A stretch of 64,000 bases of DNA from Verrucomicrobiia bacterium (GTDB lineage Bacteria; Verrucomicrobiota; Verrucomicrobiia; Limisphaerales; JADLHS01), in NCBI GenBank assembly GCA_026125285.1, contig JAHCLO010000009.1, forward strand, positions 62,001 to 126,000, given 5' to 3'. Positions 25,098 to 33,094 of this stretch are shown here, piece after piece. The stretch's first letter is position 1, and every line of letters starts with the position of its first letter. The notes beneath the pieces were generated by a model. It was given only the letters and a program-made list of their open reading frames with translations. It did not search any database and was not told the DNA's origin. The translations under genes and the position numbers were made by a program.

Positions 25098-26333
25098 CTA
25101 ATTATCCAGCGCGTCGTAATGACGGAAGAGATCGAGCTGAATCTCTTCCGTTGCCAGTTTCTCATACAGGACTTGTCCAAACCGGCGCACGCCATCGCGC
25201 GTGCTCTTGGCCTCGAAGTAGGCTCGGTACTGAACAAGGCGCGGATCGTCCATTGCCTTGTCAGCATCCATGACGGCGATGTCATCTGGAACGCGCAGTT
25301 CAACTCGCAGGCTCTCCATGTGGTCAGTCGCTGCGTCTATCTTCTCTTGCTGCGCTGTCCTCGCCGCCTCAATCTGCCTGCGCACCTGTTCGGGAGTTTT
25401 CGTCGGCCATCGCAATTTGAACAAGGCCTGCTGGAGGCGGCGAATCTCTTTTACCTTTTCCTCGTCGTCGGTGGAGGTTTGGATGGTTTCGCTTGAGGCG
25501 GGCGGGGGAGAAGCGGCACTCGAGTATTTCTCAAGTTCCCCGAGCACAGCCTTGGCGGTGTTCAGCTTCACTTCCAGTGCGCGAACCGTTCCAGAGACTT
25601 GCGCTTGGATTTGTTTCTCCAGCCACTGCGCTTGCGCGGTTACGCGAGCGATTTCAGGATGTTCCGGCGCGAAATCCTTCTCCAAACCTACGCGGGTCTG
25701 TTCCGCTGCCGCCAGTTGCTTCATCAGGTCGGTCAGCGTGGGATTGGGATAGTTGTGCGGCACGGTGAGTCGCAGCTCCTCGGCGGACAATGACTTCAGT
25801 TGCTCCAGTTCCGCTGCCAGCGACGCGACTTCGGCGCGGGCCGCAATGAGTTGCGCCGAAGGTTCGGATGCTACCGCGGCGGTTGATATTGAGCGACCGC
25901 GCCCGATGCCCGCCAGATTCTGCCGGCTCAATGTAGCGAGCGTTTCCTGATCCGAAAACTCGCGCACGATGCGTTCGTATTGGGCGACGGCATCGTTCGT
26001 CTTGCCCTGCGTGCGATACACTTCGCCCAAACGGAAGATGGCGGTGGCGGCCAGTTTGCGATCCTTGTCGAATTGCGCGCTTACGGCCTGATACGCCTGC
26101 GCTGCCGCGTCGAGATTGTGATTGGCTTCCTCCTCGAACAGTCCCTTTTGCAGCGCGGACGTGAGATCGTTGGTCGCCGCCGTGAGAAGTAGCGGCATGA
26201 GAATCAACGCCAGGACGCCGAGACGCCAAGACGCCTGGGCAGAGAGGCATTCTCTTTGCGCGTTCGCACCTTTGCGTTTTGGCGATAAGAATGAGGCCAC
26301 GCTTGCTTGAGTCCACCCACGCTCAGTTTTCAT
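25098..26333 (-). CDS. TPR/coiled-coil envelope protein (YbgF/CpoB-like N-terminal part)
   Basis: 411 residues. A hydrophobic segment at about 36-52 (LGVLALILMPLLLTAA) acts as signal or anchor; its first part is encoded by a dispersed repeat. A TPR unit follows at about 55-150 (GLFEEEANHNLDAAAQAYQA; AIFRLGEVYRTQGKTNDAVA; QYERIVREFSDQETLATLSR), then long coiled coils at 165-330, and a C-terminal block (MESLRVELRVPDDIAVMD; DDPRLVQYRAYFEAKS; RFGQVLYEKLATEEI) shared with the protein at 22514. A 22-base box found also upstream of the kinase gene lies 29 bases before the ATG, so it is a likely target of the adjacent two-component system. Confidence 0.78.
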   Translation of the reverse strand: MKTERGWTQASVASFLSPKRKGANAQRECLSAQASWRLGVLALILMPLLLTAATNDLTSALQKGLFEEEANHNLDAAAQAYQAVSAQFDKDRKLAATAIFRLGEVYRTQGKTNDAVAQYERIVREFSDQETLATLSRQNLAGIGRGRSISTAAVASEPSAQLIAARAEVASLAAELEQLKSLSAEELRLTVPHNYPNPTLTDLMKQLAAAEQTRVGLEKDFAPEHPEIARVTAQAQWLEKQIQAQVSGTVRALEVKLNTAKAVLGELEKYSSAASPPPASSETIQTSTDDEEKVKEIRRLQQALFKLRWPTKTPEQVRRQIEAARTAQQEKIDAATDHMESLRVELRVPDDIAVMDADKAMDDPRLVQYRAYFEAKSTRDGVRRFGQVLYEKLATEEIQLDLFRHYDALDN

Positions 26334-26362
26334 GTTTGCATCATCGCTCGTTCACGAGTTTG

Positions 26363-26384
26363 GAGTTGTCACACTTTTGCAAAA
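26363..26384 (-). promoter_or_regulatory. Box shared with the kinase gene, upstream of the TPR/coiled-coil gene
   Basis: In plus-strand sense the box begins GAGTTGTCAC and ends TGCAAAA; it matches the site at 29771-29792 at 18 of 22 positions. The gap to the ATG is 29 bases here and 31 bases there. Confidence 0.55.
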
Positions 26385-26508
26385 TTCGCCACGAAGAGGC
26401 GCAATAGGCGCAAAAGGAAAATTCCCCGGGAAGTGAACCGATCTCCGAATGTGAACTGCCGCGTCACGTCGGTTTCCTTTTGGTGCATTTTGCTCCTCTT
26501 GGTGGCCG

Positions 26509-27195
26509 TCACTGCGGCAGTTCCATTTTGTAGCCTACGCCATGCACGGTCTTGATCCAGCGCGGGACGTCGGGATTCTTCTCCAGCTTCGCGCGCAGGC
26601 CGGCGATGTGATTGTCCACCGTGCGCGTCGTGGGGAACGCCGCGTAGCCCCACACGACATCCAGAAATTTCTCTCGTGACACCGGTTCGCCTTCGGCCTC
26701 GGCCATCAGTCGCAACATGGCAAATTCCTTGGCCGTGAGATGGATTTGTTTCCGACCGCGCACCGCAGTTTGCCGGGCCAGATCAATGTCCACGTCGCCC
26801 AGCTTGAGTTTGCGCGGCGCGTGGCCCTGTTTACGCGTGCGACGCAACAATGCTCGCACGCGGGCCAGCAGCTCCTCGGTGCTGAACGGTTTCACGAGGT
26901 AATCGTCCGCGCCCGCGTCCAGGCCGGTGACGCGATCCTCGATCTGCCCCTTCGCGGTGAGCATCAGCACGGGCACGGGATTCCCCAACCGCCGCAACTC
27001 GGCGCAAACGGCAAAGCCATCGAGCTTGGGCATCATGATGTCGAGCAGGATGAGGTCGGGCTTTTCGTCCAGCGCCTTCCGCAGGCCGATGTCGCCATCG
27101 GCGGCGGTGAGCGGACGGTAGCCTTCACCTTCGAGCACGTCGGCCAACGCCGTGCGCATCGGCGTTTCGTCCTCGATGATCAGGATGCGTGACAT
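26509..27195 (-). CDS. OmpR/PhoB-family response regulator
   Basis: 228 residues from the ATG at 27195. Receiver domain 1-120: acidic pocket IIEDE, phosphoacceptor Asp in LILLDIMMPKLDG, conserved Thr in VLMLTAKG and Lys in LVKPFSTEEL. Winged-helix DNA-binding domain about 130-228 with LTAKEFAMLRLMAE, TVDNHIAGLRAKLE and the family ending VHGVGYKME. Its cognate kinase is most likely the gene just upstream (27433-29739). The 237 bases between them contain dispersed repeats, so the two may be transcribed separately. Confidence 0.95.
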   Translation of the reverse strand: MSRILIIEDETPMRTALADVLEGEGYRPLTAADGDIGLRKALDEKPDLILLDIMMPKLDGFAVCAELRRLGNPVPVLMLTAKGQIEDRVTGLDAGADDYLVKPFSTEELLARVRALLRRTRKQGHAPRKLKLGDVDIDLARQTAVRGRKQIHLTAKEFAMLRLMAEAEGEPVSREKFLDVVWGYAAFPTTRTVDNHIAGLRAKLEKNPDVPRWIKTVHGVGYKMELPQ

Positions 27196-27432
27196 GGTAG
27201 GAAAATGACGAATGACGAAGCTCGAATGACGATAGAATGACGAAGCCCGAAGCCCCAAACGAAGTTTTTGGGCACGGCATAACAGCCGTCACTCGGAATT
27301 CGGATTTCCTTCGAGGCGCTTTCAAAAGTGTAGCAGCGAACATGAGTTCGCTCTGACTTCCTGAGTATTTGAGCCGACTCACGTCGGCTGCTACAGGGTT
27401 CTGAAAGAAGCTCCTTCGTCATTCGGTTTTCG
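27196..27432. repeat. Dispersed repeat tract between the kinase and regulator genes
   Basis: The stretch holds several copies of short phrases such as AATGACGAA and GACGAAGC in direct and inverted order, plus CGTCATTCGTCATTGG near 27430-27446. These are degenerate copies of a dispersed intergenic repeat. No gene is seen. Confidence 0.6.
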
Positions 27433-29739
27433 TCATTCGTCATTGGGTTGTGGGGTCAATGGCAGTTCAATCACGAACCGGCTGCCCTTGCCGGGTTGAC
27501 TCTCGACCCGCACGCGGCCACCGTGCGCCTCAACGATGTGTTTCACAATGCTTAAACCGATGCCCACGCCCTGGGTTTCGCGCCGCAGTTCGGAGCCAAG
27601 CCGGTAAAATCGTTCAAAAATCTTCGCGTGTTCAGCCGCCGGGATACCCGGGCCGTGGTCGGTGACGGAGAGGTTGAGCGTCGAAGGTTGAGGGTTGAGG
27701 GGCGCGGCGGCATTTCGGATTTCGGATTTCGGATTTCGGATTCCCAACTCCACCGTCACCGTCTCGCCCTTGGGGGAATGCTTGACGGCGTTGTCAATCA
27801 AATTGACGAGCGCCTGTTGCATGGCGCGACCGTCCATGTTCAGTTCACAGGGAACCGCAGAGTCAGGGGAATGATCGTCAGCGGAATGGGGAACAGAGAA
27901 TTCCTCATCCGCGTGCTCATTCCCCTGACAAACATTCCCCTGACGAATCGGGTTCAACTCCAACCTCACGCCGCGTTCCACGGCGTACGGCTCCATGAGT
28001 TTCACCGTCTGTTCCACCAACGCGCTGAGATTCGTCGGTTCGAATTGGTATTGCTTCCGCCCCTGCTCGATGCGCGAGAAGTCCAGCACGTTCTCGATGA
28101 GCGCGGCGAGTCGCCGACATTCCTGCCCGATGAAACGGAAGTATTCGTGTTGCTTGGCTGGCTCGGAAATCTTCCCGCGCTCCAGGCTTTCCGCCAGCAA
28201 GCGCACGGACGCGATGGGGGCGCGCAATTCGTGCGAGACGCTGGAAACGAAATTGGATTTCATTTCGGCGAGTTGGTGCTGACGCAGAAACGCCCGTCGC
28301 GCGGCCAGCAGCCCGATGAACGCGGCAACGGTCGAAAATCCGATCAGCAGTCCGAACCAGAACGTGCGCGTGCGCTGCCGCTCGAAGAGCGCGGTTGGAC
28401 TGGTCAGATAGACCCTGACCGCCAAGATTTGCCCGCCTGCTTCCAACTTCGCAGCCGACGCCAGGGTGCGGGTCGCGATCTCGAATGTGCCGCCCGTCAG
28501 GTCAGTTTGGTACTCCTTTTCCACGTGGCCAGTCTTTCCGCCGCGATGCCGATAGTGCCAGAGCCGGAGATCGCTGTCGGGAAGGGTCAGCTTCTGCCCA
28601 CCCAGTTCAACGCCGACGCCGAAGAAATCGGGAATGAGTTTCGCGCCGCTCAGGAGCCGGCTTAAGGCCGAGTGGACGTGCTGTTCACTCAGGCAAAGGA
28701 ATGAATACCCGGGTTTGCTCCCGTCGGATCGCACGGCCAGCCAATTGCGGTCGTGAATGTTGAAATGCGTTGGAGTCGCATCGGCGGAAGAAGCTGGCAA
28801 ATCCCGGCGCCACCCTTCCGGCAGGGTGAACCAAAACAGGCGCGGGAATTGCCTGCCCCTTGTCGTGTTGGTGAAGGGCAGGGATGAAATCCGGCTGGTT
28901 TGTTGATCGCCAACCAGGTGCGGTTTGGCCGCCGCATAGAAATCGCGCAGACACTCGTGCATCTCCCAAAGCGCAAGGTGTCTTTGTCTCCACATCGTTG
29001 CGGGTTCCGCTTCTTGATCCGGCGGGGTGCGCAGGAACAATGGCGTCAGCGGACTCGGATGGAAGACGACATTGGAGTAGAACGACTCCGCCGACACGAG
29101 ATTCGTCAGCGACAAGTCGTTCGTCGTGGTTGCTGCCAGTTCGAGCAATTTCCATTGCGCCAATGGTTGTAGTGGGAGGCCGCTTTCACCGACTGCACCA
29201 GGAGAGGTTCGCGCGACCAAGCCCAACGCCTCCGCCGCTTCCGCAAGTTTCTGCTGTTGGAGCAACAACAGGCCGAGACGATGATGCGCAGCGGCGGCGA
29301 ACCGTTCCGGCGGGTCGGTCCTGATAAAATCACGCCAAACTTGTTCAGCGGAAGCGAGGTTGTATTCGTTGTCGCTCGTGCTTTGCGCCGCGAGCCAGAG
29401 TTGTGTGCCGTTTGAATCAAGTTCGGCCAGATCGAAGGGGCGAGGGATGGGAATGGACGGGTGAGGTGGCGGAAAGAGCAGTTCACCCACCGCGTCAATG
29501 GTGAAGTGCAACCGGCCAGACAGGTTGGTCACGGCCAGTTCGGTCCAGATGCTTTCCAGGAGATCGTCCGCAACCGCCTGCGCGCGTTCGGCGGCTTCGC
29601 GTTCGGCCAGCCGCCGGTCCTGGCGCAGCGAGAGGAAACCCACGGCGGCCAGCACCGCCACCGGCAGGACTATCAGCAAGCCCTGCCAGAGGAAGGTCGG
29701 TTTGCGTGGTGGAGTCGGTGCAGCCATGTGCGCTTCCAT
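27433..29739 (-). CDS. Membrane-bound sensor histidine kinase
   Basis: 768 residues. N-terminal membrane helix at about 18-36, a large extracytoplasmic domain with a TPR-like stretch (AEQVWRDFIRTDPPERFAAA; HHRLGLLLLQQQKLAEAAEA), a second helix near residue 455-475 (FWFGLLIGFSTVAAFIGLL), then H box FVSSVSHELRAPIASVRL, N box ALVNLIDNAVKHSPKG, and G boxes DHGPGIPAAE and GVGIGLSIVKHIVEAHGG. Two in-frame low-complexity insertions lie between the H and N boxes (27862-27944) and between N and G1 (27680-27745), both made of short repeats. It should phosphorylate the adjacent response regulator. Confidence 0.93.
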   Translation of the reverse strand: MEAHMAAPTPPRKPTFLWQGLLIVLPVAVLAAVGFLSLRQDRRLAEREAAERAQAVADDLLESIWTELAVTNLSGRLHFTIDAVGELLFPPPHPSIPIPRPFDLAELDSNGTQLWLAAQSTSDNEYNLASAEQVWRDFIRTDPPERFAAAAHHRLGLLLLQQQKLAEAAEALGLVARTSPGAVGESGLPLQPLAQWKLLELAATTTNDLSLTNLVSAESFYSNVVFHPSPLTPLFLRTPPDQEAEPATMWRQRHLALWEMHECLRDFYAAAKPHLVGDQQTSRISSLPFTNTTRGRQFPRLFWFTLPEGWRRDLPASSADATPTHFNIHDRNWLAVRSDGSKPGYSFLCLSEQHVHSALSRLLSGAKLIPDFFGVGVELGGQKLTLPDSDLRLWHYRHRGGKTGHVEKEYQTDLTGGTFEIATRTLASAAKLEAGGQILAVRVYLTSPTALFERQRTRTFWFGLLIGFSTVAAFIGLLAARRAFLRQHQLAEMKSNFVSSVSHELRAPIASVRLLAESLERGKISEPAKQHEYFRFIGQECRRLAALIENVLDFSRIEQGRKQYQFEPTNLSALVEQTVKLMEPYAVERGVRLELNPIRQGNVCQGNEHADEEFSVPHSADDHSPDSAVPCELNMDGRAMQQALVNLIDNAVKHSPKGETVTVELGIRNPKSEIRNAAAPLNPQPSTLNLSVTDHGPGIPAAEHAKIFERFYRLGSELRRETQGVGIGLSIVKHIVEAHGGRVRVESQPGKGSRFVIELPLTPQPNDE
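27712..27739. repeat. Tandem 7-base repeat within the kinase gene
   Basis: Four perfect copies of ATTTCGG, followed by a degenerate fifth (ATTCCC). The unit is 7 bases, so a change of one copy would shift the reading frame before the G boxes. Confidence 0.85.
27862..27944. repeat. Direct and inverted 12-mers within the kinase gene
   Basis: CATTCCCCTGAC occurs at 27918-27929 and 27933-27944, and its exact reverse complement at 27862-27873. The tract is in frame and encodes a low-complexity segment (NVCQGNEHADEEFSVPHSAD) not expected in histidine kinases. Confidence 0.8.
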
Positions 29740-29770
29740 TTGTGACTGAGGCTAGGCCGACGGCAAGCGC

Positions 29771-29792
29771 GAGTTGTCACGATTATGCAAAG
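29771..29792 (-). promoter_or_regulatory. Box shared with the TPR gene, upstream of the kinase gene
   Basis: In plus-strand sense it begins GAGTTGTCAC and ends TGCAAAG; 18 of 22 bases match the box at 26363-26384. It lies 31 bases before the kinase ATG. This is a good candidate for the binding site of the adjacent response regulator, with autoregulation of the kinase. Confidence 0.55.
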
Positions 29793-29799
29793 TCACGCT

Positions 29800-29905
29800 G
29801 ATTATTTTGACCCCATTGTTCTGACCTGCCCCAAGAGTGACCAGGGAAAGGGAGGCGTTCAAAATGATGGGAGCAGAATGATACGGCAGGGGCAGGCGCC
29901 GGGCG
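29800..29905. repeat. Dispersed repeat remnant between the kinase and perR-like genes
   Basis: Two imperfect inverted copies of a phrase of the type TCATTTTGxCCCxxTxxTTCTG face each other (about 29801-29832 and 29860-29900). Such text recurs between genes in this phylum. No coding sequence is convincing here. Confidence 0.4.
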
Positions 29906-29958
29906 CGGCGACAAGCGAAAGGCTACCACAAGCGAAACCGGAGTTGCGCTGCCCTTAT

Positions 29959-29973
29959 TTAGAATGATTCCAA
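29959..29973 (+). promoter_or_regulatory. Per/Fur-type 7-1-7 box upstream of the PerR-like gene
   Basis: TTAGAATGATTCCAA differs from the Per-box consensus TTATAATNATTATAA at three positions and is a near-perfect 7-1-7 palindrome (one mismatch). It sits directly upstream of the -35 element. Autoregulation of the downstream regulator is expected. Confidence 0.6.
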
Positions 29974-29976
29974 TTA

Positions 29977-30004
29977 TTGACTCCGCCCGTCCAACGGCTA
30001 GACT
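29977..30004 (+). promoter_or_regulatory. Promoter of the PerR-like gene
   Basis: TTGACT at 29977-29982 and TAGACT at 29999-30004 with a 16-base spacer. Transcription would start near 30011, only a few bases before the ATG at 30015, implying a nearly leaderless mRNA and supporting that start over the ATG at 29964. Confidence 0.55.
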
Positions 30005-30014
30005 GCCTTGTGCG

Positions 30015-30449
30015 ATGAATCCGGTGGAGAACCATACCTTGGACCACGAACTGGGCGAGCGGCTGGCGACGAGCGGGTTTCGCTTCACGTCGCAGCGCCG
30101 GTGCGTCTATGACGTTTTGCTCCAGAAGCGGGATCATCCCACGGCGGAAGAAGTGTTCCAGCGCGCCAAGCGGCAGATGCCGGACATTTCGCACGCAACG
30201 GTCTATAACTGTCTGGACGCGCTCGTCGCCTGCGGCTTGGTGCGGCAGGTGCAACTCGAGCGCGGGGCCACGCGCTATTGTCCGAACATGGAAGAGCATT
30301 GTCATTATTACTGCGACGAGTGCGGGGCGGTGTTCGATGTGGCGCTGCCGCCGGAGGCGACTTCCATGCCCGGGCCGAAGGGTTTTAAGATTGATCACTA
30401 CGAGATCGCCGTCCACGGCTTTTGCGCCGATTGCGTAAAAAAGAAATGA
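30015..30449 (+). CDS. Fur-family transcriptional regulator (PerR-like)
   Basis: 144 residues from the ATG at 30015. Winged helix at about 10-80 ([59 protein letters not shown]), then a metal domain with [15 protein letters not shown] and a C-terminal CADC, giving two CxxC pairs for structural zinc, and His/Glu residues for the regulatory metal. The position in front of sufB suggests control of Fe-S assembly by iron or peroxide. Fur versus PerR cannot be fixed from sequence, but the Per-type box and short C-terminus favour PerR-like. Confidence 0.9.
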   Translation: MNPVENHTLDHELGERLATSGFRFTSQRRCVYDVLLQKRDHPTAEEVFQRAKRQMPDISHATVYNCLDALVACGLVRQVQLERGATRYCPNMEEHCHYYCDECGAVFDVALPPEATSMPGPKGFKIDHYEIAVHGFCADCVKKK

Positions 30450-30582
30450 AAGTGCAATGTGGAGATGTCTCCAACAGTTCCTCCGAAGACTGTTCAACAG
30501 CATTCGGCGGTTTGGGCGACGCGATGCGTTGTCGAGGCCTGGTATCAATGGGAACAAAGTAACGACCAAACAGTTCTGCAAC

Positions 30583-32031
30583 ATGAGCACCGCCACTGAA
30601 ACCATCGAGACCCTGGTCAAACAGGAATACAAGTACGGCTTTTATACGGACGTGGAAACCGAGTCGGCTCCGCCCGGCCTGAACGAGGACATCATCCGAT
30701 TGATTTCCACCAAGAAGAAAGAGCCGGAGTGGATGACGGAATGGCGGCTCAAGGCGTTTCGCCACTGGCAGACCATGACCGAGCCGACCTGGCAGTTCGT
30801 GAAGTATCCGCCCGTGGATTTTCAGGACATCACCTACTATGTCGCGCCGAAGACACAGGCGGAAGGTCCGAAGAGCTTGGACGAAGTGGATCCGAAGCTG
30901 TTGGAGACTTACGAGAAGCTTGGTATCCCGCTGCGCGAGCGCGAGCGGCTCGCCGGTGTGGCCGTGGATGCCGTGTTTGATTCCGTTTCCGTCGGCACGA
31001 CGTTTAAGAAGCAACTGGCTGAGAAGGGCGTGATCTTTTGCTCCATGAGCGAGGCCATTCAGGAGCACCCCGATCTCGTCAAGAAATACATCGGGATGGT
31101 GGTGCCCTACACGGACAACTTTTACGCGTCGCTGAACTCGGCCGTGTTTACGGACGGTTCATTCTGTTACATCCCCAAAGGCGTGCGCTGCCCGATGGAG
31201 CTCTCGACCTACTTCCGCATCAACGCCGCGAAGTCCGGGCAGTTCGAGCGCACGCTGATTGTGGCGGACGAAGGTTCGTCGGTGAGCTACCTCGAAGGTT
31301 GCACGGCACCGATGCGCGACGAGAATCAGTTGCACGCGGCGGTGGTGGAACTGGTCGCTCTCGACAACGCCCAAATCAAATACAGCACCGTGCAAAACTG
31401 GTATCCCGGCGACGAGGAAGGACGCGGCGGCATCTACAATTTCGTGACTAAGCGCGGCCTGTGCAAAGGGCGCAACGCGAAAATCTCCTGGACGCAGGTG
31501 GAAACCGGCTCCGCCATCACGTGGAAATATCCCAGTTGCATCTTGCAGGGCGAAAATTCCATCGGCGAATTTTACTCGGTGGCGGTGGTGAACAACCGCC
31601 AACAGGCCGACACCGGCACGAAGATGGTTCACATCGGCAAGAACACGCGCAGCACGATTGTGTCGAAAGGCATCTCCGCCGGGCGCGGACAGAACAGTTA
31701 TCGCGGCCTGGTGAAGATCCAGAAGAGCGCCGCCAACGCGCGGAATTTCTCGCAATGCGATTCGATGTTGATTGGCTCGAAATGCGGCGCACACACGTTT
31801 CCGTATATCGAGGTGAAGAACACGTCGGCGTCGGTTGAACACGAGGCCTCGACCTCGAAGATCGGCGAGGATCAGATTTTTTACTGCAACCAGCGCGGTC
31901 TGGCGACGCAGGATGCCGTGAACATGATCGTGAACGGCTTCTGCAAGGAAGTCTTCAAGGAACTGCCGATGGAATTCGCGGTGGAAGCGCAGAAGCTTCT
32001 GGGCGTGAGCCTTGAAGGGAGCGTAGGTTGA
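30583..32031 (+). CDS. sufB: Fe-S cluster assembly scaffold protein SufB
   Basis: 482 residues from the ATG at 30583 ([20 protein letters not shown]), the typical SufB length. Signatures: [45 protein letters not shown], the core [12 protein letters not shown], and [20 protein letters not shown] with conserved cysteine. SufB is the scaffold of the SufBCD complex on which clusters are built. The last 34 codons (31930-32031) recur in divergent form at 32714-32815. sufC follows only after a four-gene interruption, and sufD is not in the window. Confidence 0.97.
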   Translation: MSTATETIETLVKQEYKYGFYTDVETESAPPGLNEDIIRLISTKKKEPEWMTEWRLKAFRHWQTMTEPTWQFVKYPPVDFQDITYYVAPKTQAEGPKSLDEVDPKLLETYEKLGIPLRERERLAGVAVDAVFDSVSVGTTFKKQLAEKGVIFCSMSEAIQEHPDLVKKYIGMVVPYTDNFYASLNSAVFTDGSFCYIPKGVRCPMELSTYFRINAAKSGQFERTLIVADEGSSVSYLEGCTAPMRDENQLHAAVVELVALDNAQIKYSTVQNWYPGDEEGRGGIYNFVTKRGLCKGRNAKISWTQVETGSAITWKYPSCILQGENSIGEFYSVAVVNNRQQADTGTKMVHIGKNTRSTIVSKGISAGRGQNSYRGLVKIQKSAANARNFSQCDSMLIGSKCGAHTFPYIEVKNTSASVEHEASTSKIGEDQIFYCNQRGLATQDAVNMIVNGFCKEVFKELPMEFAVEAQKLLGVSLEGSVG

Positions 32032-32041
32032 TTGAGCGGGA

Positions 32042-32515
32042 ATGAAACCGAAGCTTTATCTCGAAAGCACGATTCGCAGCTACCTTGTGGCGCGGCCAAG
32101 CCGTGATGCCATCCTGGCCGGACAACAAGAATGCACGCGTGTTTGGTGGAAGAAGCGCGCGGCTCATTTTGAAATTTTTGTTTCGGACGTGGTCACGGAT
32201 GAAATTGCCGCGGGCGAGGCAGCGATGGCGATCAAACGGTTGGCATTGATAAAGCCTTTCGTTCGGCTTACGGGAAGCGAAAAAGCCCGGGCGCTCACCC
32301 ATGCGTTGATTCATGGCGGGCCGCTGCCAGTCAGGGCGGCGCGCGATGCAGCGCACATTGCCTTGTCAGCAGCCCACGGAATGCACTTCCTGCTGACGTG
32401 GAACTGCACCCACATTGCCAACGCGACGATGTATGGGAAGTTGCGGGAGATTTGCGCGGCGCACGGCTGCGATTGTCCGGCGATTTGCACGCCTGAAGAA
32501 TTGCTGGCAGAATGA
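32042..32515 (+). CDS. PIN-domain protein (VapC-like toxin)
   Basis: 157 residues. The PIN core is visible: LYLESTIRSYLVARPSRD at the N-terminus (acidic residue followed by S/T), SDVVTDEI near residue 57-64, and RDAAHIALSAAHGMHFLLTW near residues 100-120. VapC-type PIN proteins are ribonucleases of type II toxin-antitoxin systems. It starts 10 bases after sufB and 4 bases before a short partner gene. The module separates sufB from sufC and is flanked by two copies of the sufB 3' end, so it looks inserted. Confidence 0.8.
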   Translation: MKPKLYLESTIRSYLVARPSRDAILAGQQECTRVWWKKRAAHFEIFVSDVVTDEIAAGEAAMAIKRLALIKPFVRLTGSEKARALTHALIHGGPLPVRAARDAAHIALSAAHGMHFLLTWNCTHIANATMYGKLREICAAHGCDCPAICTPEELLAE

Positions 32516-32519
32516 TTCT

Positions 32520-32717
32520 ATGAAAACGAAGACTTGGGAAAGCCCCATTGTCCTGGAAGTCCGCAAGGTGAAGGAACGGCTCGCCGCGAAGTTTAACTAT
32601 GACGTGGACGCCATGTTCCGCGATTTGCGCGAACGCCAAAAAACCTCCGGGCATCGCTATATTGACTTGAGCAAGCCGGGCCGGAAAACCGCGGTCAAGA
32701 GAGCTGCACGCACATGA
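32520..32717 (+). CDS. Short partner of the PIN-domain protein (putative antitoxin)
   Basis: 65 residues ([20 protein letters not shown]...). It has the form of small proteins that accompany this PIN subgroup: a helix with [20 protein letters not shown], then [20 protein letters not shown] and a basic tail. The gene starts 4 bases after the PIN gene. Toxin-first order is less common but known. The antitoxin role is inferred from context. Confidence 0.6.
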   Translation: MKTKTWESPIVLEVRKVKERLAAKFNYDVDAMFRDLRERQKTSGHRYIDLSKPGRKTAVKRAART

Positions 32718-32815
32718 ACCGCTTCTGCACGCGAGGGTTCAATGAACTGCCGATGGAATTCGCGGTGGATGCGCAGAAGCTTCTGGGTGTGCGTCTGGAA
32801 GGCAGTGTGGGATAA
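32714..32815 (+). pseudogene. Second, divergent copy of the sufB 3' end
   Basis: Thirty-four codons that align without gaps to the last 34 codons of sufB: 84 of 102 bases and 25 of 33 residues are identical, with the core [17 protein letters not shown] nearly unchanged. Many of the differences are third-position changes, and the frame is intact from ATG (in ATGA overlap with the preceding stop) to TAA. This is not a decaying tandem copy; it resembles the 3' end of another sufB allele. Confidence 0.85.
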
Positions 32816-32837
32816 TCCGCTGGCAACAATTTAGCAG

Positions 32838-33086
32838 ATGAAATTTCCCAACTACAAAAAGGGTCTTCGCCGGGGTTTCGGCTGTGGTTTCGTTTATTCG
32901 TGGTTGTTTTTTGCGGTGTGTGACTTCATGTCCACGCTACCAGCCGTTTCTGAAGTATCCTTGTCGTTGGCATTCCAGCCGTGGTGGAAGTATTGGGGAA
33001 CTGGCATCGTAGTATTTTTTGCGGTGTCGCTTACGGTTGGGGTTCTCGCCGCTCTAAGGCCAAATCTATCGAAAGGCAACAGTTAG
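32838..33086 (+). CDS. Small membrane protein of unknown function
   Basis: 82 residues with two predicted membrane segments: about 16-30 (CGFVYSWLFFAVCDF) and 53-71 (GTGIVVFFAVSLTVGVLAAL). Basic N-terminus (MKFPNYKKGLRRGFG). Its stop lies just before sufC. It belongs to the material between sufB and sufC and is not a known suf component. Confidence 0.6.
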   Translation: MKFPNYKKGLRRGFGCGFVYSWLFFAVCDFMSTLPAVSEVSLSLAFQPWWKYWGTGIVVFFAVSLTVGVLAALRPNLSKGNS

Positions 33087-33094
33087 TGAAACAG

